A DNA stretch of 64,000 bases from Kingdonia uniflora (Eukaryota; Streptophyta; Magnoliopsida; Ranunculales; Circaeasteraceae), in the NCBI GenBank assembly GCA_014058105.1, contig JACGCM010001844.1, forward strand, positions 2,666,001 to 2,730,000, in the 5' to 3' direction. The notes below the pieces were generated by a model. It made no database searches. It saw only the letters and a list, made by a program, of their open reading frames with translations, and had not been told where the DNA came from. Each line of letters begins with the position of its first letter. Positions within the stretch are counted from its first letter, which is position 1. The translations under genes and the position numbers were made by a program. This document shows, one piece after another, positions 48,483 to 56,094 of this stretch.

Positions 48483-48552
48483 GTATTGTCGTTGTTGTTG
48501 TTGGAGCCTTTGATGCCTTTGTCGGCGTATCTGCCTCTCCACCACTCCCCAT
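20879..48552 (-). CDS. bZIP16-like: G-box-binding bZIP transcription factor (bZIP16/68 type), 12 coding exons
   Basis: Coding exons in order: 48552-48481, 48406-48350, 46760-46674, 40621-40532, 40415-40356, 39897-39725, 39462-39408, 31301-31259, 30898-30594, 22590-22513, 22241-22116, 20974-20879. They total 1242 nt, 413 aa and stop TGA; all introns are GT-AG and all phases fit. The N-terminal half is the proline-rich GBF region ([36 protein letters not shown]), then a basic/Ser-rich middle ([35 protein letters not shown]) and [15 protein letters not shown]. The DNA-binding basic region is [17 protein letters not shown] with the invariant N-x7-R. It is followed by a leucine zipper ([17 protein letters not shown]) and a short acidic tail. 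Such factors bind CACGTG boxes in the nucleus. Introns reach 8 kb and are full of TEs. Start ATG chosen because [17 protein letters not shown] matches the family N-terminus. Confidence 0.93.
21247..21649 (-). repeat. Possible solo LTR inside the last bZIP introns
   Basis: Begins TGATAGAAACTATAGCGGAAGC, which resembles the reverse complement of the end of the solo LTR at 22955-23262, and may end at ATTATCA. The interior has typical leader-like text (CTCTCTATAAGGC, GAAACCCTAGC). No convincing target duplication was found, so borders are tentative. Confidence 0.4.
22955..23262 (+). repeat. Solo LTR with 5-bp target duplication
   Basis: Ends TGATAG and CTATCA, flanked on both sides by GTTTC (22950-22954 and 23263-23267). 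Internal TATA-like CTATAAAAGAG (about 23107) followed by a GAAACCCTAGC leader. 308 bp. No internal retroelement sequence follows, so this is the product of LTR-LTR recombination. It lies in the bZIP intron before the basic-region exon. Confidence 0.85.
24160..25105 (+). mobile_element. Short LTR element (TRIM-like), second LTR truncated
   Basis: A left LTR begins TGATGCGTGACGCAAGGCC and ends at TCTTTATCA (about 24393). It is followed by a degenerate methionine-tRNA primer site (GGTATAAGAGCC, about 24397-24408). At 25066 the LTR start recurs (TGATGCGTGACGAAAGG) but fades after about 40 bp. The internal part is only ~670 bp with a 96-codon open stretch (24489-24779) that resembles no known domain. 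It lies in a bZIP intron. Confidence 0.55.
26257..26500 (-). repeat. Old tRNA-derived sequence interrupted by a SINE
   Basis: On the minus strand TAGCTTAGTTGG (26471-26482) is a good A box, and GGTTTAAGCCC (26270-26280) a B box, followed by a long A-run (about 26255-26267). This is a tRNA-like SINE or tRNA retropseudogene. The plus-strand SINE 26289-26433 landed inside its B box. Confidence 0.55.
26289..26433 (+). mobile_element. tRNA-derived SINE with 13-bp target duplication
   Basis: Pol III promoter boxes are readable: A box TGGCCCAGTGG (26302-26312) and B box GGTTTGAAACC (26346-26356), 34 bp apart. It ends in an A-rich tail (CAAAAATAAAAAAATAAAAA). AAACCCTTGACCT flanks it perfectly on both sides (26276-26288, 26434-26446), proving insertion by target-primed reverse transcription. 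145 bp. No coding potential. Confidence 0.85.
27866..29195. mobile_element. Inverted-repeat element inserted in the LINE
   Basis: Ends AAGGTAGTC...CCGT and ACGGACTACCTT mirror each other. Both subterminal zones repeat TTGCG/CGCAA motifs (27900-27970, 29050-29165). LINE coding sequence stops at the left end and resumes beyond the right end, supporting an insertion. Target duplication is unclear, so the superfamily is not assigned. It contains the Tourist element 28195-28864. Confidence 0.55.
28195..28864. mobile_element. Tourist-like (PIF/Harbinger) MITE, 670 bp
   Basis: Terminal repeats GGTTGTGCTTGGTTCGC and its mirror GCGAACCAAGCACAACC, flanked by TTA target duplications (28192-28194, 28865-28867). 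This is the Tourist pattern. The interior is non-coding, contains an (AC)n run (about 28523-28540) and TGCAA-rich subterminal repeats. A truncated relative begins at 47704. Confidence 0.85.
29645..29775 (+). repeat. LTR fragment related to 24270-24393
   Basis: GTTTTGGAGAGAGATTC, TTTGAAGAGATTT and GATTGCTTCCG are shared, in order, with the 3' part of the LTR at 24160-24393. No borders can be fixed. Confidence 0.5.
30093..30333. mobile_element. MITE, 241 bp
   Basis: Terminal repeats GGGGTGTGTTTGG and CCAAACACACCC, flanked by TA on both sides. Internal repeats of GGGAAACCA and TTTCTCAT give a hairpin-like interior. The superfamily is unclear (TA duplication versus Tourist-like ends). In the bZIP intron before the basic-region exon. 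Confidence 0.7.
31614..34049 (+). mobile_element. Degenerate Ty3/gypsy derivative with two LTRs
   Basis: Direct repeats of about 670 bp at about 31614-32278 and 33347-34049 share TTCTTATGGTT, ATTTAAGCCCAA, CTTGGTCGACCTTGG, CTCCGAGATATTTGC and end AGACTACA. After the first, TGTCGTCTTCTGC resembles the primer site of the Tat-like elements. The ~1.07-kb interior has one gag remnant (about 33180-33350): [20 protein letters not shown] then [14 protein letters not shown], a gypsy gag signature. Pol is absent, so it was mobilised in trans or lost pol by deletion. It lies in the 8.1-kb bZIP intron. Confidence 0.7.
34248..34925. repeat. Foldback inverted repeat with a 33-bp G run
   Basis: 34248-34398 (starts near TGCCTACTGTGAGACCCA, ends near CATTAGCCC) is mirrored by about 34791-34925 (GGGCTAATATGTCATTATG to CAGTAGGCGGACTC), giving arms of ~140 bp around a ~390-bp loop. 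A run of 33 G (34760-34792) sits at the inner edge of the right arm. No target duplication was identified. Confidence 0.65.
34797..35118 (+). repeat. 161-bp tandem duplication of the foldback arm
   Basis: 34797-34957 and 34958-35118 are almost identical (differences such as GAGAGGGTC versus GAGAAGGTC). The duplicated unit is the right foldback arm plus TTGGTATGTGAAAGTACAG. The near identity suggests recent duplication. Confidence 0.8.
36871..37554. mobile_element. Non-autonomous hAT-like MITE, copy 2 (684 bp)
   Basis: Ends TAGAGCTGGCAAA and TTTGCCAGCTCTA. Perfect 8-bp target duplication ACTAGAGG (36863-36870, 37555-37562). The interior matches 5185-5846 in inverted orientation (ATAGGTCAGGTTAGGGTTTA, GATAGATAGTACC-like centre, AAGAGAGGTTTATG). 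It inserted into the LARD, so it is younger than it. Confidence 0.9.
38000..38960 (-). pseudogene. Possible captured gene segments inside the LARD
   Basis: Just after the primer site the minus strand has an ATG ([22 protein letters not shown]) that runs into a GT (GTAATACC, about 38889). Further along, about 38125-37980 reads open as [18 protein letters not shown] and [20 protein letters not shown] up to a possible donor (AAAAGGTGTGAG). Such exon-like pieces with splice-like borders suggest captured host sequence. I do not recognise the protein, and the stretch between shows no clear coding sequence. Confidence 0.35.
42003..42336 (+). repeat. Three ~111-bp tandem repeats in the hAT 5' region
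   Basis: Units 42003-42114, 42115-42225, 42226-42336 each run from GAATGRGATGGARGAATT through TATGCGAGTWATCGTC and ATCTTGTTACTAACTA to TTTGTTA. They lie between the terminal repeat and the transposase, where hAT transposases usually bind subterminal repeats. Confidence 0.9.
42388..44762 (+). pseudogene. hAT transposase, TTF-type/ZMYM1-like, degenerate
   Basis: Open pieces in order. 42388-42606 plus following codons: N-terminal region, with a 27-residue direct duplication ([20 protein letters not shown] repeated with APSNL) then [20 protein letters not shown] and a zinc-finger-like CLPCFVF. 42884-43231: helical core ([34 protein letters not shown]). 43270-44110: more core ([34 protein letters not shown]). 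44301-44516 and 44553-44762: hAT C-terminal dimerisation domain ([40 protein letters not shown]). At least half a dozen stops or frameshifts separate them. It would cut and paste the element if intact; this copy is dead. Confidence 0.9.
46286..46499. mobile_element. Small hAT-like MITE (214 bp)
   Basis: Ends CAGAGGCGGAGCTA and, reverse-complemented, CAGGAGCGGAGCCAGAAATT. Flanks ATTCTCAC and GTTCTAAA agree at 5 of 8 positions, compatible with an old 8-bp duplication. In the bZIP intron upstream of exon 40621. Confidence 0.6.
47704..48250 (+). mobile_element. Tourist-like element, right end unclear
   Basis: Starts GGCTGTGCTTGGTTCACTGCA after TAA, very close to the left end of 28195-28864, and continues with the same kind of TGCAA/GGTTGCA repeats. 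The matching right terminus was not found; the last related sequence (ACCAATCATTGCAACTTGG) is near 48200. It is in the bZIP intron between exons 48350 and 46760. Confidence 0.55.
48442..48479 (+). repeat. (GA)n microsatellite in a 74-nt bZIP intron
   Basis: About 19 GA units. On the coding strand this is a CT tract starting immediately after the donor (CAT|GTCTCT) of the first coding exon and filling half of the intron 48407-48480. Confidence 0.9.
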
Positions 48553-48676
48553 GATTCAACCCCACTTCTCTCTCCACCCACAATTCTCTTAATCAAACCT
48601 ACAAATCACAAACAAAAACCTCAAATTCAAAAAAAAAAAAAAAAAAAAACTCAACAACAATCGAATTGAAACTTAC

Positions 48677-48800
48677 ATTCGCGAATTGAATGATCTTGCA
48701 ACGAAATTGAGAATGAATTGAGTCAAAATCACAAAATTGAGTTGATCTGCGAATCAAAGAAGAGGGAAAATAGAGTCAATTAGAGCAAAATGGAGCTGAT
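48677..48800 (-). other. Probable 5' untranslated exon of the bZIP gene
   Basis: A strong donor on the minus strand (CGCGAAT|GTAAGTTT at 48676) is followed by a T-rich intron and an acceptor TTTGTAG (48599-48601), 46 nt upstream of the ATG. The exon start is not defined; about 48800 is a guess. Confidence 0.55.
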
Positions 48801-49024
48801 TCAGTATTTGTATACTTGTACGGCTGGTATACTGTACATTGTACAACTAACTGATTTAGGATTACAGGTAAGGGAATATTCTGTTTGCCTTTTGTAAAGG
48901 CACATGTTGGGAGGATTAAAATTGGTTTCGGCAAGTAAATATTTGATGAGGCCAGAAGGGCCCACCGAATAAAATATTAAACTCTTTCTTACTTTATTCA
49001 ATGAAATGGGAAATTATGCTTAAC

Positions 49025-50629
49025 TAGGGCTGCAACTTTTGTCCGAACTTCCGATTTTTTTCGATTTTTGATCCGATATTTCCGATTTTGGAACCATATT
49101 TTGCGATTCCGATTTTCAAAAATCCGATTTCCATCGGAATCTGATAGCTGTGTACAATTCAGAATTTTTCGATCCGATTATTTAGAATTTTCCGAACCGA
49201 TTATTCCGAAAACCATCCGATCCGATTATTCCGAATACCCTCCGATCCGATTATTTCAAAAAATATTCCGAATATCCCTCTAATCCGATTTAATTCTGAA
49301 TATTTCGAATTGAAATATAAAACATTAGACCTTAATATTCTTAACCTAGGACATTCTCCACCGCATATTCTTCTCAATTTTGCACTGCCCTCCACTCTTA
49401 ACTTAAATCTATACCTCTTCCACTCTTAAGTTAAATCTCTACTGCCTCTATTCTTCATTCTCCACTGCCTCGATTTTGATTCGCAACGAAGAAGAAAAGT
49501 TAAATCTCCTTTATGGCTTCAGTTCTCCTCTGGCTTCGATTTTGAATATTTGATTCTTGGAGAAGTGAGAACTCTGCTATTCTGAAATTTATTCCGAATT
49601 GATTCTGAATTTTGAAATTTCTCAAAATTCTAAATTTTTAAAATTTCCAAATTCGGATTTATTTTTAGGGCCTGTTTGGAAACTTGTGAGTTTGGGCCAA
49701 CCAAGGTCGAACTAGGCTGGCCTATTCCGGATGTAAACAAACCCAAACTAGTTCACTTATTTCTTATGTTTGGTACTTCTATACTAACCCAAACCAATTC
49801 ACTTATTATTAGAAGAGAATAAAAAGCAAGGAAAATGGTGCGAAAATATAGATGATTGCCACCATCTAGGTTTTGAAAAGTATTTCAGAAATTCTTGTAA
49901 ACTAAAAAAATGGTGGTAATGAAGAAACCCGTCTTGCTTGTTACTCTCTATGAAATTGATATTTTCCCTCTCTTGCTTATCGATCTTGCGTGCTTATTAT
50001 CGGTAGGGCATCAATCTTTCATTAAACTCTATAATTGTCGTCCCATGGAAAATTCAATTGAGATAAAGTGAATGAGTTTTAAAATTAAAACTTGTGGTTA
50101 AAATGGGGTGATTTGAAAAGAAGTATATAACATGAAGCCGTAAAAAAAATAAAAAATAAAAAAAGAAGAGAGAAAGAGAGCTTGATGAAGGCATGTGAGG
50201 AGTGAGGAGTGAGGAGACAGGGCTGAGATCTTGAGGATGGAGCCATGGAGGGAAAAAATAATGTAATTAATTTAATATAATAAATTTGAGAGAGAGAAAG
50301 AGCTTAAAGAGGAGTCGTGGGTTTTTATCGAAAGTTATTTAGTTCACATGTGAAACGGGTATTTTTGATTTCACAAAAGAACCTATTTTTCGGTTCACCT
50401 TTGGATATTTTTGAACTGAATTGTGGGTCCAACGTCTTTGCCAAACATAGGTTTAGTAGTTCAGTTCAGAACTACCCCTGATAAAACTAGTTCTAGCAGT
50501 ATCCAAACAGCCCCTTACAATTCTGAAAAAAATCGGATCTGATCAGAATATATTTTATAGTTCCGAAAAAAATTGGAAAAATTCTAACCCCCTCTATTTC
50601 CGATTCGATCCGATCCGAAAACATGCCTA
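49025..50629. mobile_element. hAT-like non-autonomous element (1.6 kb)
   Basis: Begins TAGGGCTGCAACTTTTG and ends CATGCCTA. 8-bp flanks TGCTTAAC (49017-49024) and GGCTTAAC (50630-50637) agree at 7 of 8. Both subterminal zones are crowded with TCCGAT/ATCGGA motifs. Terminal inverted repeats are weak. It is interrupted by the Tourist element 49668-50514. Confidence 0.65.
49668..50514. mobile_element. Tourist-like (PIF/Harbinger) MITE, 847 bp
   Basis: Ends GGGCCTGTTTGGAAAC and, reverse-complemented, GGGGCTGTTTGGATAC, with TTA duplications on both sides (49665-49667, 50515-50517). Non-coding. Nested in 49025-50629, so it is the younger of the two. Confidence 0.85.
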
Positions 50630-50637
50630 GGCTTAAC

Positions 50638-51550
50638 CCTTGGCTCAACGAAACTCAATATCGACTTTATCATTAGCTTTAGCGGCAAATGGTCCAACCC
50701 AAGTAGTTATTTTTTGGATCTCTTGTGCATGTTGCCCACCATGGTCTTTGTTTCATTGATCCCCTCCTCTGAAATAGTTCTTGTTCTTCTTCCTTCTTCA
50801 ATTACTTACTAGTATTTGTCGTTGCACCTATTACGACATTATCATTAGATATCATCATTGGTTTGGCGGCGATGGTGAAGAAGAAATTGCAACCCAACAA
50901 CCATTGATGTTGCATAATTGATTTGTTGGCATCTCAGAGAGATATAGCTTGGCTCCAATGTCCTTATAATACTTTAATATTGGTCTTTGGGTTCAACCAT
51001 TGATGTTGCATAATTAAAATGTTGGCATCTCGGAGAGATATAACTTGCCTCCAATGTTCTTCTAATACTTCAATATTGGTCTCCGGGTTCATGTTGTAAT
51101 AATAGTTGTAGCTCTTGTGATGACATGTGTGAGAGCAGAAATATGATTTATTTATTTACTAAACTTTGAGAGATATACCATCTTTAAAAATAAAACTTTA
51201 AGGGAGAGCTACCATTTGTTGTTTTATTTGGTGGGCCCTCCTTGCCTCTACAAATTTAAACTATCAAAAATTTGTTTTCAAATCTATACACTTAAGAGAA
51301 TAACTCATCAGCCATTTCTCGATCTCAGCCCTTTGTTACCCATCTCTCGTGAGTCGAGGATTATTTAGGCCGCTCGGATCTCTCCTATGCTTTAAAATTA
51401 AGTCTCAGCCGTCGGATCCTACAAGAAATTTTAGAATTCTTTCAAACTTCAAAACTGCCAAATTATCGGCCGATTTAGCCAATATTTTTAGTCAACCAAC
51501 ATTAGTTTTAAGTTTTAAAGCCAAATCATAAGGCAAAATTCTAGTTCGTC
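50638..51550. other. Spacer with a 96-bp tandem duplication
   Basis: 50899-50994 and 50995-51090 are ~90% alike (AACCATTGATGTTGCATAATT at the start, TTGGTCTYYGGGTTC at the end). No gene was recognised here; the rest is AT-rich. Confidence 0.7.
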
Positions 51551-52131
51551 ACTCCCCTCTCCTTCAAACCTTGAGTCTGCAAGAGTTGAGAATCCCTGCT
51601 CCTTCTGGATTGGGGTCATGTGGGAGATTGATTGCCGAAGCTGATGTACCGATATTGAGTTTGATTGGGGTCGATTCAATGAAGCAAGGCAATGTTGATA
51701 CTGAGGGTTTGGGAAGTTATAAAAGTAAAAACTCTGGATCTTATGTGAATTACGAGAGTAATAGTGGTAATTACGATAGGTTAACTACGATGTCGACGAG
51801 TATAGTTGAACCAGTTGTATAGGGCAATGAGCATTATTAGAATCATGCAACTTAGACTAGTAGTTGTTGTAATTATGGCAACTATGATGGATCAATGGCA
51901 GCAATGTCGCATCCCACGATGATGTATGCACGAGAGAGTAGTGTAGTGGTTGAAAATGTAGTAAACATGTCGGGGATTGGGAAGAGGAGGAAGAATATGA
52001 TTCCGGATGACATAGTTGAGGTGAAGCAGGATGAGTTGATGAAAAATAGATCAAAAGAGGATCATGCCAAGCTTACAAGAATTGTTTTTTGGACTTCTTA
52101 CCAAGTACTTCACTTCCGTTTTATGTTGTAA
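51550..52131 (+). pseudogene. Fragment resembling a plant proline-rich protein PRCC homologue
   Basis: 51571-51822 (PSGLGSCGRLIAEADVPIL, then a Gly/Ser/Asn/Tyr-rich stretch) and 51895-52131 are in coding relation but separated by stops at about 51820-51860. The second piece has GKRRKNMIPDDIVEVKQDEL followed by KNRSKEDHAKLTRI, resembling the conserved start of the C-terminal domain of plant PRCC-type nuclear proteins. The usual following part (K-H-Q-I-x-x-L and QAKYG end) is absent. Likely a truncated pseudogene. The family call rests on memory of the motif and needs a search. Confidence 0.45.
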
Positions 52132-52829
52132 TTCTACATATATATATTCTTCTTAAAGTTTCATTAGATCTTTACTATCGTTGTTCCAGACTTGTTTTGC
52201 ACAAATAAGTTCAACAGTAAGATATTTTAAGCGATTGAACAATTGCCTAGAAGGCTAAAACTGTATATACTAACATACCAACTCTTTCTACATGTAATAC
52301 GTAGATAAACAACGTATCTTTGCTAGTCCATACCGAGATTCTACATACAAATGAAATGAGCGCATAAATCATGTAAACAAAATTCTAGTGTTCTTAGTGT
52401 GAGTTCCAATTAGGACTTGTTGAGTATTGTTTCCTTGAATTGTCACTAGACGGGAAGTGGAAAAACTTACAATGTGGGGTCCACCTGGCGCAATGCTTGA
52501 AGATCATTCTCTGAGTAGCAATCACTGCATTGTTCTTCGCATCTTCTAGATGTTATTTTCGGAGTTTTAGCGAGTGAGTTTTTTTGTTAGTTTACTTTTA
52601 GTTAAATGTGCTATACATAAAAGTTTCAACGAGTGGGTTTTGTTGATTGTTTAGTTTTACTCAATTGTGCTTTTTCTTGAGCAGAAGCAGGAGAAATCAG
52701 AAGAAACACATATAAATTACCAATGTCGATGCTCTTTTTTAGAAGTAAGCTTTTCTTCTAATTATTTTGGGTGGTTGCTTGAAGGTTTTTTTTTGTGCTA
52801 TTATTATTTATTTATTTTGAATGAGAAGC

Positions 52830-53035
52830 TGGGGTTAGGCGAGACGCCCACCAGAATTCATTTATGTGCAAACAATCTATTACAAACTAGGATATCTACA
52901 TCCACTAGCATCTGTTTTATAAATAAGAACTAACTCTCTAGGAAACTCCAGTGGAAATACTATATGATCCTGTACAATGTTCATCTCTGCAGCTACATAA
53001 TGAGCTACTTTGTTACCTTCTTGTTACAGGTATAT
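52830..53035 (-). mobile_element. LINE 3'-end fragment
   Basis: The minus strand reads QEGNKVAHYVAAEMNIVQD, HIVFPLEFPRELVLIYKTD and ends SGCRYPSL-stop, the C-terminal end of a plant LINE RNase H. The following 3' UTR (AATTCTGGTGGGCGTCTCGC) matches the end of the LINE at 25900-25950. About 200 bp long. Confidence 0.75.
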
Positions 53036-53143
53036 AATGAACAAATTGGTGATTTACTTGACTCCACTCGACGAAACCTTCAGGTATATAATGAATTGTG
53101 ATACTGTTTCGCTTTTTTTGTTGGTCATGTTGAAAGATGTGTA

Positions 53144-53480
53144 CACTACGTGAAAAATGGTCATTTGCGATAAATATTTGTCGTTAATACTAGATTAACG
53201 ACGGATATTTTGTCGTTAACAACTGTCGCCAAAAATGGAGTAGTTTTTGTTAACGACAGTTATAAATGTCGTGTTTTTACAACATATAAATATGCCGTTC
53301 TTTATAAAATACGCCACTTATAAATGTTACGTTTTCTGTTGTTTCATGAAGACAAATGCCGTTTAATTTAAACATAAACGACAATTATATATGTCGAACA
53401 TGGAAAAAAAAGACAATAATAAGTGTCGTTATCTGAAAAAATTACTAGTTTTCTCAACAAATATATTTGTCGCTAAACTT
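53144..53480 (+). mobile_element. CACTA-like transposon end
   Basis: Starts CACTACGTGAAAAATGG, then a dense array of the short motif TGTCGTT/AACGACA in both orientations for about 330 bp, as in CACTA (En/Spm) subterminal regions. The opposite end was not found. If the element runs to the right it could contain the gene fragments at 53733-56434. Confidence 0.55.
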
Positions 53481-53536
53481 CAAATTTTTTATTTGTTTTG
53501 TTAAAAATAAAATATTAAAAATTAAAATTTATTGGA

Positions 53537-53609
53537 CTGGACTAGATGGATTTGAACAATCTCCCTCTCAAAAAATTTGAGCGCTCTATCCATTTTGAGT
53601 TAATAGCCC
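53537..53609 (-). other. tRNA-like sequence (probably not functional)
   Basis: The minus strand reads GGGCTATTAACTC...TAGAGC, an anticodon-arm-like CTCAAATTTTTTGAG, GTTCAAATC and a 3' end TAGTCC pairing with GGGCTA (one G-T). The anticodon loop and T arm are damaged. Most likely a tRNA pseudogene or tRNA-derived repeat attached to the CACTA-like end. Confidence 0.4.
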
Positions 53610-53732
53610 ATTAGACATTATTTAGTAATAGCTTAATTATTTTATTTGACAAATATGAATGTAGGAGTATCTCAGTCTAGTGTATGAATCTGAAACTCCA
53701 AAATAGTCAGCAAAATTATTTAATAACCACTT

Positions 53733-54897
53733 TTACAGTCCTTGTATCCGCAAATTCCTGGGATGGAAGTGCTGAGCATGCATAACAGACTCCAATACCA
53801 AATCATAAGCAAAAGTTTCCACAACTTGTGCACACTGTTAAAAGATAAAATGCATAATTGATAATGTAGAAGTACCAGTTAATAAAGGTCATCATAATTT
53901 GCTCAAACCTCAGCACATAAAGAGAATACCTTTATAGGGTTTGCCTCATCATAAATAATTGTATTGCCAATGGAGAGCTGAACCTTCCCCACACATTTAT
54001 GATCGTCATGGTAAAGTGGCCACCACCGAACTCTATCACTCTGCTTAATATATATAGTATCATAACTCCAACCCTTAATGCTAGGAAATAACTAATAATC
54101 TTATGAAAAATGGCTAATTGTGATAAGGAATGAAGCTTACTGGATTATCAGTCAAAGATGAAACTTTGATTTTTGCTCGATCCTGGGTAACTTTATTTGC
54201 ATCCTGGACCTCCACCAAAAGTGTGTCCCCTTGACTCTCTGGAAAGTTGAAACCATGCAATTACATTATTTTACAAATATATGATGTGTTAGGTGCATAT
54301 CTCTAGAAACTTCATATAAGTTATTAGCCTTTTATGTTATAAAACAGCCATTAGCTTTGCTTTACAAAATTTGATTTATCATGATTGCAGCCTAAATTAG
54401 TAAATTGTGCTAATAAGGTTTAAGAAGCTGAGAAACAAAATAAAGTTACAACTTACAATACGTGATGATCACCGGTTCCCGATTACAAGCAAATAGCAGA
54501 TCCCAGATCGATCTCTGTATCCTCGACGGTACTCTTGAGTTGGAATAAGCATGATAACATTGCTTCTATTAAGATAGCAAAAAGTTAGAGAAAGTTTCAT
54601 TCCTCAATCACTAGCTATTATGGATAAGCTGTAAGATCTAAGTCACAGTTAATAAATAATAGGCTATGATTTATCTATTGCACCCATTTGTCTTAATAGT
54701 CATTTTAAATGGTTTCACCGTATTTGGCATTTATGCCATTGAGCCAACCATAAATAAGCTTCAACAAATATAACAACCTTCTGATGTCAATGGAAATGGA
54801 GATAGATTAAGGGAGTGGATGCCAGTATTTACCATTGCTGAAACATGTTGAACATAGTCTGCACCTGCTTTGATGTAAACTGCACCATTGTGTGAGT
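53733..54897 (-). pseudogene. Exon fragments of an uncharacterised plant C2-domain-like protein
   Basis: Exons with preserved borders, in order on the minus strand: about 54897-54833 (SHNGAVYIKAGADYVQHVSA), a poorly recognised piece near 54560-54457, 54238-54141 (ESQGDTLLVEVQDANKVTQD), 54040-53930 (SDRVRWWPLYHDDHKCVGKV) and 53834-53733 (CAQVVETFAYDLVLESVMHA, then QHFHPRNLRIQGL and a stop). The motifs match a plant family with a C2-like module followed by an A-Y-D-L-V-L-E region; its function is not known to me. The long C-terminal part is missing. Introns are retained, so it was copied as DNA. Confidence 0.65.
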
Positions 54898-55028
54898 ACG
54901 TTGTCTTAAGTTTTTGCCTTGGTATTATTCAGACTTTTTTCACTGCCATTTATCCAACAACAAACAGTATAATAATTTACAAATACGATATCAAAGAAGA
55001 AATATGATAATTTTATGAAAGTACACAC

Positions 55029-55151
55029 CTTAAGGAGGAATGTGTATGTACCAGAGGCAGTTCTTAGATCTCCAGTCATGTAGTCAATTTCGTTATCAGA
55101 GTAAGACAATTCAATTCCAATAGGAGAATTCAAGTAGATAATGTTCGAAAC
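55029..55151 (-). pseudogene. Single exon of a serine carboxypeptidase-like protein
   Basis: Open 41-codon exon bounded by a good acceptor (CAATAG) and donor (AAG|GTGTGT). It reads VSNIIYLNSPIGIELSYSDN then YMTGDLRTASGTYTFLL, the NIIYLDSP-G-SYS...TGDL region shared by plant serine carboxypeptidase-like enzymes. No other exon of the gene was seen, so it is an isolated fragment. The catalytic serine region is not included. Confidence 0.75.
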
Positions 55152-56094
55152 CTATTGGGCAACAACATTAACACATCAATCAAATTTAGAACCAAACATT
55201 TTGGGCATGGTTACAGTTTAAGTGTTAACTATAATGCCTAAACTTTATTTTAATAAATGTCTAGGAAACTAAACTAGCAAAGTCATTTTATCTAATAAGT
55301 GTTAAGTGTTAACTATAATGTCTAAACTTTATTCAAATTAATGGTGGCTAAGCTACGAGGATAACGTTTAAATATCTATATATACTATTTGTCGAACCTA
55401 ATTATTCGTGTCAAGGAATAGAACAAGTATCTTAACAAACAGTCGACAAATTCTTCTCATATATTAACGACGCAAAAATCATCGTATCTACAATAACTGA
55501 GGATATGACGATCTATAACTTACAAGGTTCTATCATGTAGCCAAATCACAATTTTCCCATAGGTATTTACTAACTTATCAAACCCTTAAATACTCATGTC
55601 TATGTTGGATTAAACGAATAAACCATACAGGTGCCCTTAGTCATTAACCATGTACTAACCTTCATCAAGTCAAAATAATGATTCAGTTATTCAGGGAAGA
55701 AAAACTCGCCTTAGATCAATCGTCGATAAGTTGGTTACGCCGAACTATTTAGAGCTTCAACAAAGCATACTTGAATGTCCATCCATATCAGTCCACACTA
55801 ACATCAAGATATGATACGCCTTGTATCGCAAGGTCCATCTTCACTAGAATAATACTACCCAACAAGTCGGCAAGTATGAATCTGAATTTAAATCCGTACT
55901 ATTCACAAAGATCATCCAAGCAAGCAAAAAGGCTTTAAATGAAATGGGGAAAGTAGATTAACTAATTGCCCATACAGCACAAGGGTTTTACTGAACTGAA
56001 AATTAGATTATTAAGATGAAATGCAACAGAGAATTACTTACAGAAAAAGGGCAGCTGCGATTGGTAAGGGATGACGACTAGTTGGTACTTGAAG

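Noticed and set aside
48263..48583. ORF starting [14 protein letters not shown] and running through the CT repeat into EQPPP
   Set aside because: Frame does not start with the family N-terminus; the ATG at 48552 gives the conserved start and fits splicing into 48406 in phase.
53537..53609. Functional tRNA gene
   Set aside because: Anticodon loop too short and T arm damaged.
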